Shown here piece after piece: positions 63,069-64,000 of a stretch of DNA of 64,000 nucleotides (position 1 is its first letter; each line of letters opens with the position of its first letter). The notes beneath the pieces were generated by a model. It was not told the origin of the DNA, ran no database searches, and was given only the letters and a program-made list of their open reading frames with translations. Source of the DNA: a bacterium. Lineage in GTDB: Bacteria; Elusimicrobiota; Elusimicrobia; UBA1565; UBA9628. Made by a program: the position numbers and the translations under genes. Location: NCBI GenBank assembly GCA_021782205.1, contig JAJXVH010000004.1:35226-99225 (forward strand). The letters run 5' to 3'.

Positions 63069-63900
63069 AGCCCCGCCGCCCCCGTCGCGGCCGCTGCGCT
63101 TTCGCGCGCCGCGGCTGATGGGCGTGGTCAACGTCACGCCCGACTCTTTCTACGCGGGCAGCCGCGCGCCCTCGACGGAGTCCGCCGTGGAGCGCGCCCT
63201 GCGCCTCATCGAGGACGGCGCGGACCTGATCGACGTGGGGGGGCAGTCGACGCGGCCGGGTTCGGACTCGGTCCCGCTCGACGTGGAGCGCGCGCGCGTG
63301 ATTCCGGTGATCGCGGCGCTGGCCCGCCAAGTCAAGGTCCCGATCTCCATCGACACCGACAAGGCCGCGGTCGCGGCCGAGGCTTTGGACGCGGGCGCGC
63401 GCATCGTCAACGACGTGACGGCTCTGCGCGGCGATCCGGCCATGGCCGCCGTCGCGGCGCGCGCCGAACGCACGGTGCTGATGCACATGCTGGGCACCTG
63501 CCCGAAGACCATGCAGGACGAGCCGCATTATGACGACGTGGTCGCGCAGGTCCGTGAGTTTTTGTCCGAGCGCCTGGACGCGTTCGCCGCGGCCGGCGGC
63601 GATCCGGCGCGGGTGTGGATCGATCCGGGGGTGGGCTTCGGAAAGGACCTGCAGGACAATCTGGCGCTGATCAAGCACGTCGGCGACCTGGCCGCGGTCG
63701 CGCCGGTTCTGCTGGGCGTTTCGCGCAAGTCTTTTCTGGGCAAGATCCACGCCGACATGGGGCCGCAGGAGCGCCTGCCGGCCTCCCTGGCGCTCGCGTC
63801 CTGGGCGGGATTTGCCGGTGTGGAAGTCCTGCGCGTGCACGACGTGGCCGAGACGAAGCGCGCGCTCGAAGCGTTGTCCGCCGTCGTGGGGGCGCCGTGA
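63040..63900 (+). CDS. folP: Dihydropteroate synthase
   Basis: 286 residues. Joins dihydropterin pyrophosphate to p-aminobenzoate in folate synthesis. LMGVVNVTPDSFYAG, DLIDVGGQSTRPGSD, SIDTDKAAVAAEALDAGA, DPGVGFGKDLQDN and LLGVSRKSFLG are all in place. The ATG at 63040 lies inside the ftsH 3' end; the conserved domain begins at about residue 20, so a later non-ATG start is possible. The ftsH-folP-glmM order is widespread in bacteria. Confidence 0.96.
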   Translation: MRSSWPRGPEAPPPPSRPLRFRAPRLMGVVNVTPDSFYAGSRAPSTESAVERALRLIEDGADLIDVGGQSTRPGSDSVPLDVERARVIPVIAALARQVKVPISIDTDKAAVAAEALDAGARIVNDVTALRGDPAMAAVAARAERTVLMHMLGTCPKTMQDEPHYDDVVAQVREFLSERLDAFAAAGGDPARVWIDPGVGFGKDLQDNLALIKHVGDLAAVAPVLLGVSRKSFLGKIHADMGPQERLPASLALASWAGFAGVEVLRVHDVAETKRALEALSAVVGAP

Positions 63901-63928
63901 TGGGCCATCGTGCGTCGCGGAGCGGCGC

Positions 63929-64000
63929 GTGAGCGAGCGCCTCTTCGGCACCGACGGCGTGCGCGGCGTGCCCGGCCGCGAGCCGCTGACCCCGCGCACC
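63929..64000 (+). CDS. glmM: Phosphoglucosamine mutase, 5' part only
   Basis: The first 24 codons read MSERLFGTDGVRGVPGREPL and continue past the window end. LFGTDGVRG is diagnostic of GlmM, which converts glucosamine-6-P to glucosamine-1-P for UDP-GlcNAc. A GTG start follows GGAG with 6-nt spacing, 28 nt after folP. Confidence 0.9.
   Translation, partial: MSERLFGTDGVRGVPGREPLTPRT

Noticed and set aside
1..64000. CRISPR arrays, rRNA, phage or transposase genes
   Set aside because: I looked through the spacers and ORFs and saw no regularly spaced direct repeats, no rRNA signature and no integrase or transposase motif.

Overview
The window is dense, high-G+C bacterial chromosome (about two thirds G+C by eye) with almost no spacer DNA. 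It carries diderm hallmarks: an autotransporter with a C-terminal beta-barrel, a PorV-family outer-membrane protein beside a protein with a T9SS/FlgD-like C-terminal domain, an LpxH-like phosphatase, a lipoprotein and an AsmA-like protein. I see no rRNA, phage, CRISPR array, insertion sequence or transposase. The gene set would fit a high-G+C Elusimicrobiota-type lineage, but that is a weak inference from memory of similar gene sets, and other poorly cultured diderm phyla are possible.

Layout. 1-5.5 kb: a zinc alcohol dehydrogenase, a decayed peroxiredoxin-like gene, tRNA-Asp, a cold-shock gene with leader hairpin and terminator, a MurU/AmgK-type peptidoglycan recycling pair (the kinase fused to a RapZ C-terminal domain) and a histidine kinase. 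5.6-15 kb: a TauE/SafE permease, an M13 peptidase, an LpxH-like phosphatase coupled to a lipid glycosyltransferase, an SPFH protein, a methyltransferase, an AsmA-like protein and glgC. 15-27 kb: a hybrid kinase, a zinc-ribbon protein, a GDT1-type transporter, the Sel1/CsgG-like/tryptophanase run, an outer-membrane barrel, a large membrane protein and a short topoisomerase I. 27-33 kb: surface proteins (PorV, FN3 protein, autotransporter) with two related palindromic elements between them. 33-40 kb: purF, rimO and a carbamoyltransferase cluster with an SGNH hydrolase, an SxtJ-like fragment and a DUF5989 protein. 40.4-42.4 kb: a compositionally different cytosine methyltransferase plus GIY-YIG nuclease cassette. 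42.4-50.8 kb: xseAB, then the operon infC-rpmI-rplT-pheS-pheT-zapB-like-zapA-rarA. 51-59 kb: a RuBisCO-like protein, a YihY protein, and a six-gene run of sensor/regulator kinase, ddl, ECF sigma, anti-sigma, RseB-like protein and Na+/solute symporter. 59-64 kb: a membrane protein, then hpt-ftsH-folP-glmM, with glmM cut by the window end.

Two observations stand out. First, about sixteen genes that begin transcription units have a TANNNT box ending 5-9 nt (usually 6-7) before the start codon, sometimes with a -35 at 17-nt spacing. This predicts widespread leaderless mRNA, while other genes have clear Shine-Dalgarno sites. Second, two elements of 126-134 bp near 29.7-30.1 kb share a conserved core while their stems differ in sequence and remain paired. 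That covariation suggests an undescribed structured or mobile element family, and one copy forms the start and signal peptide of a surface protein.
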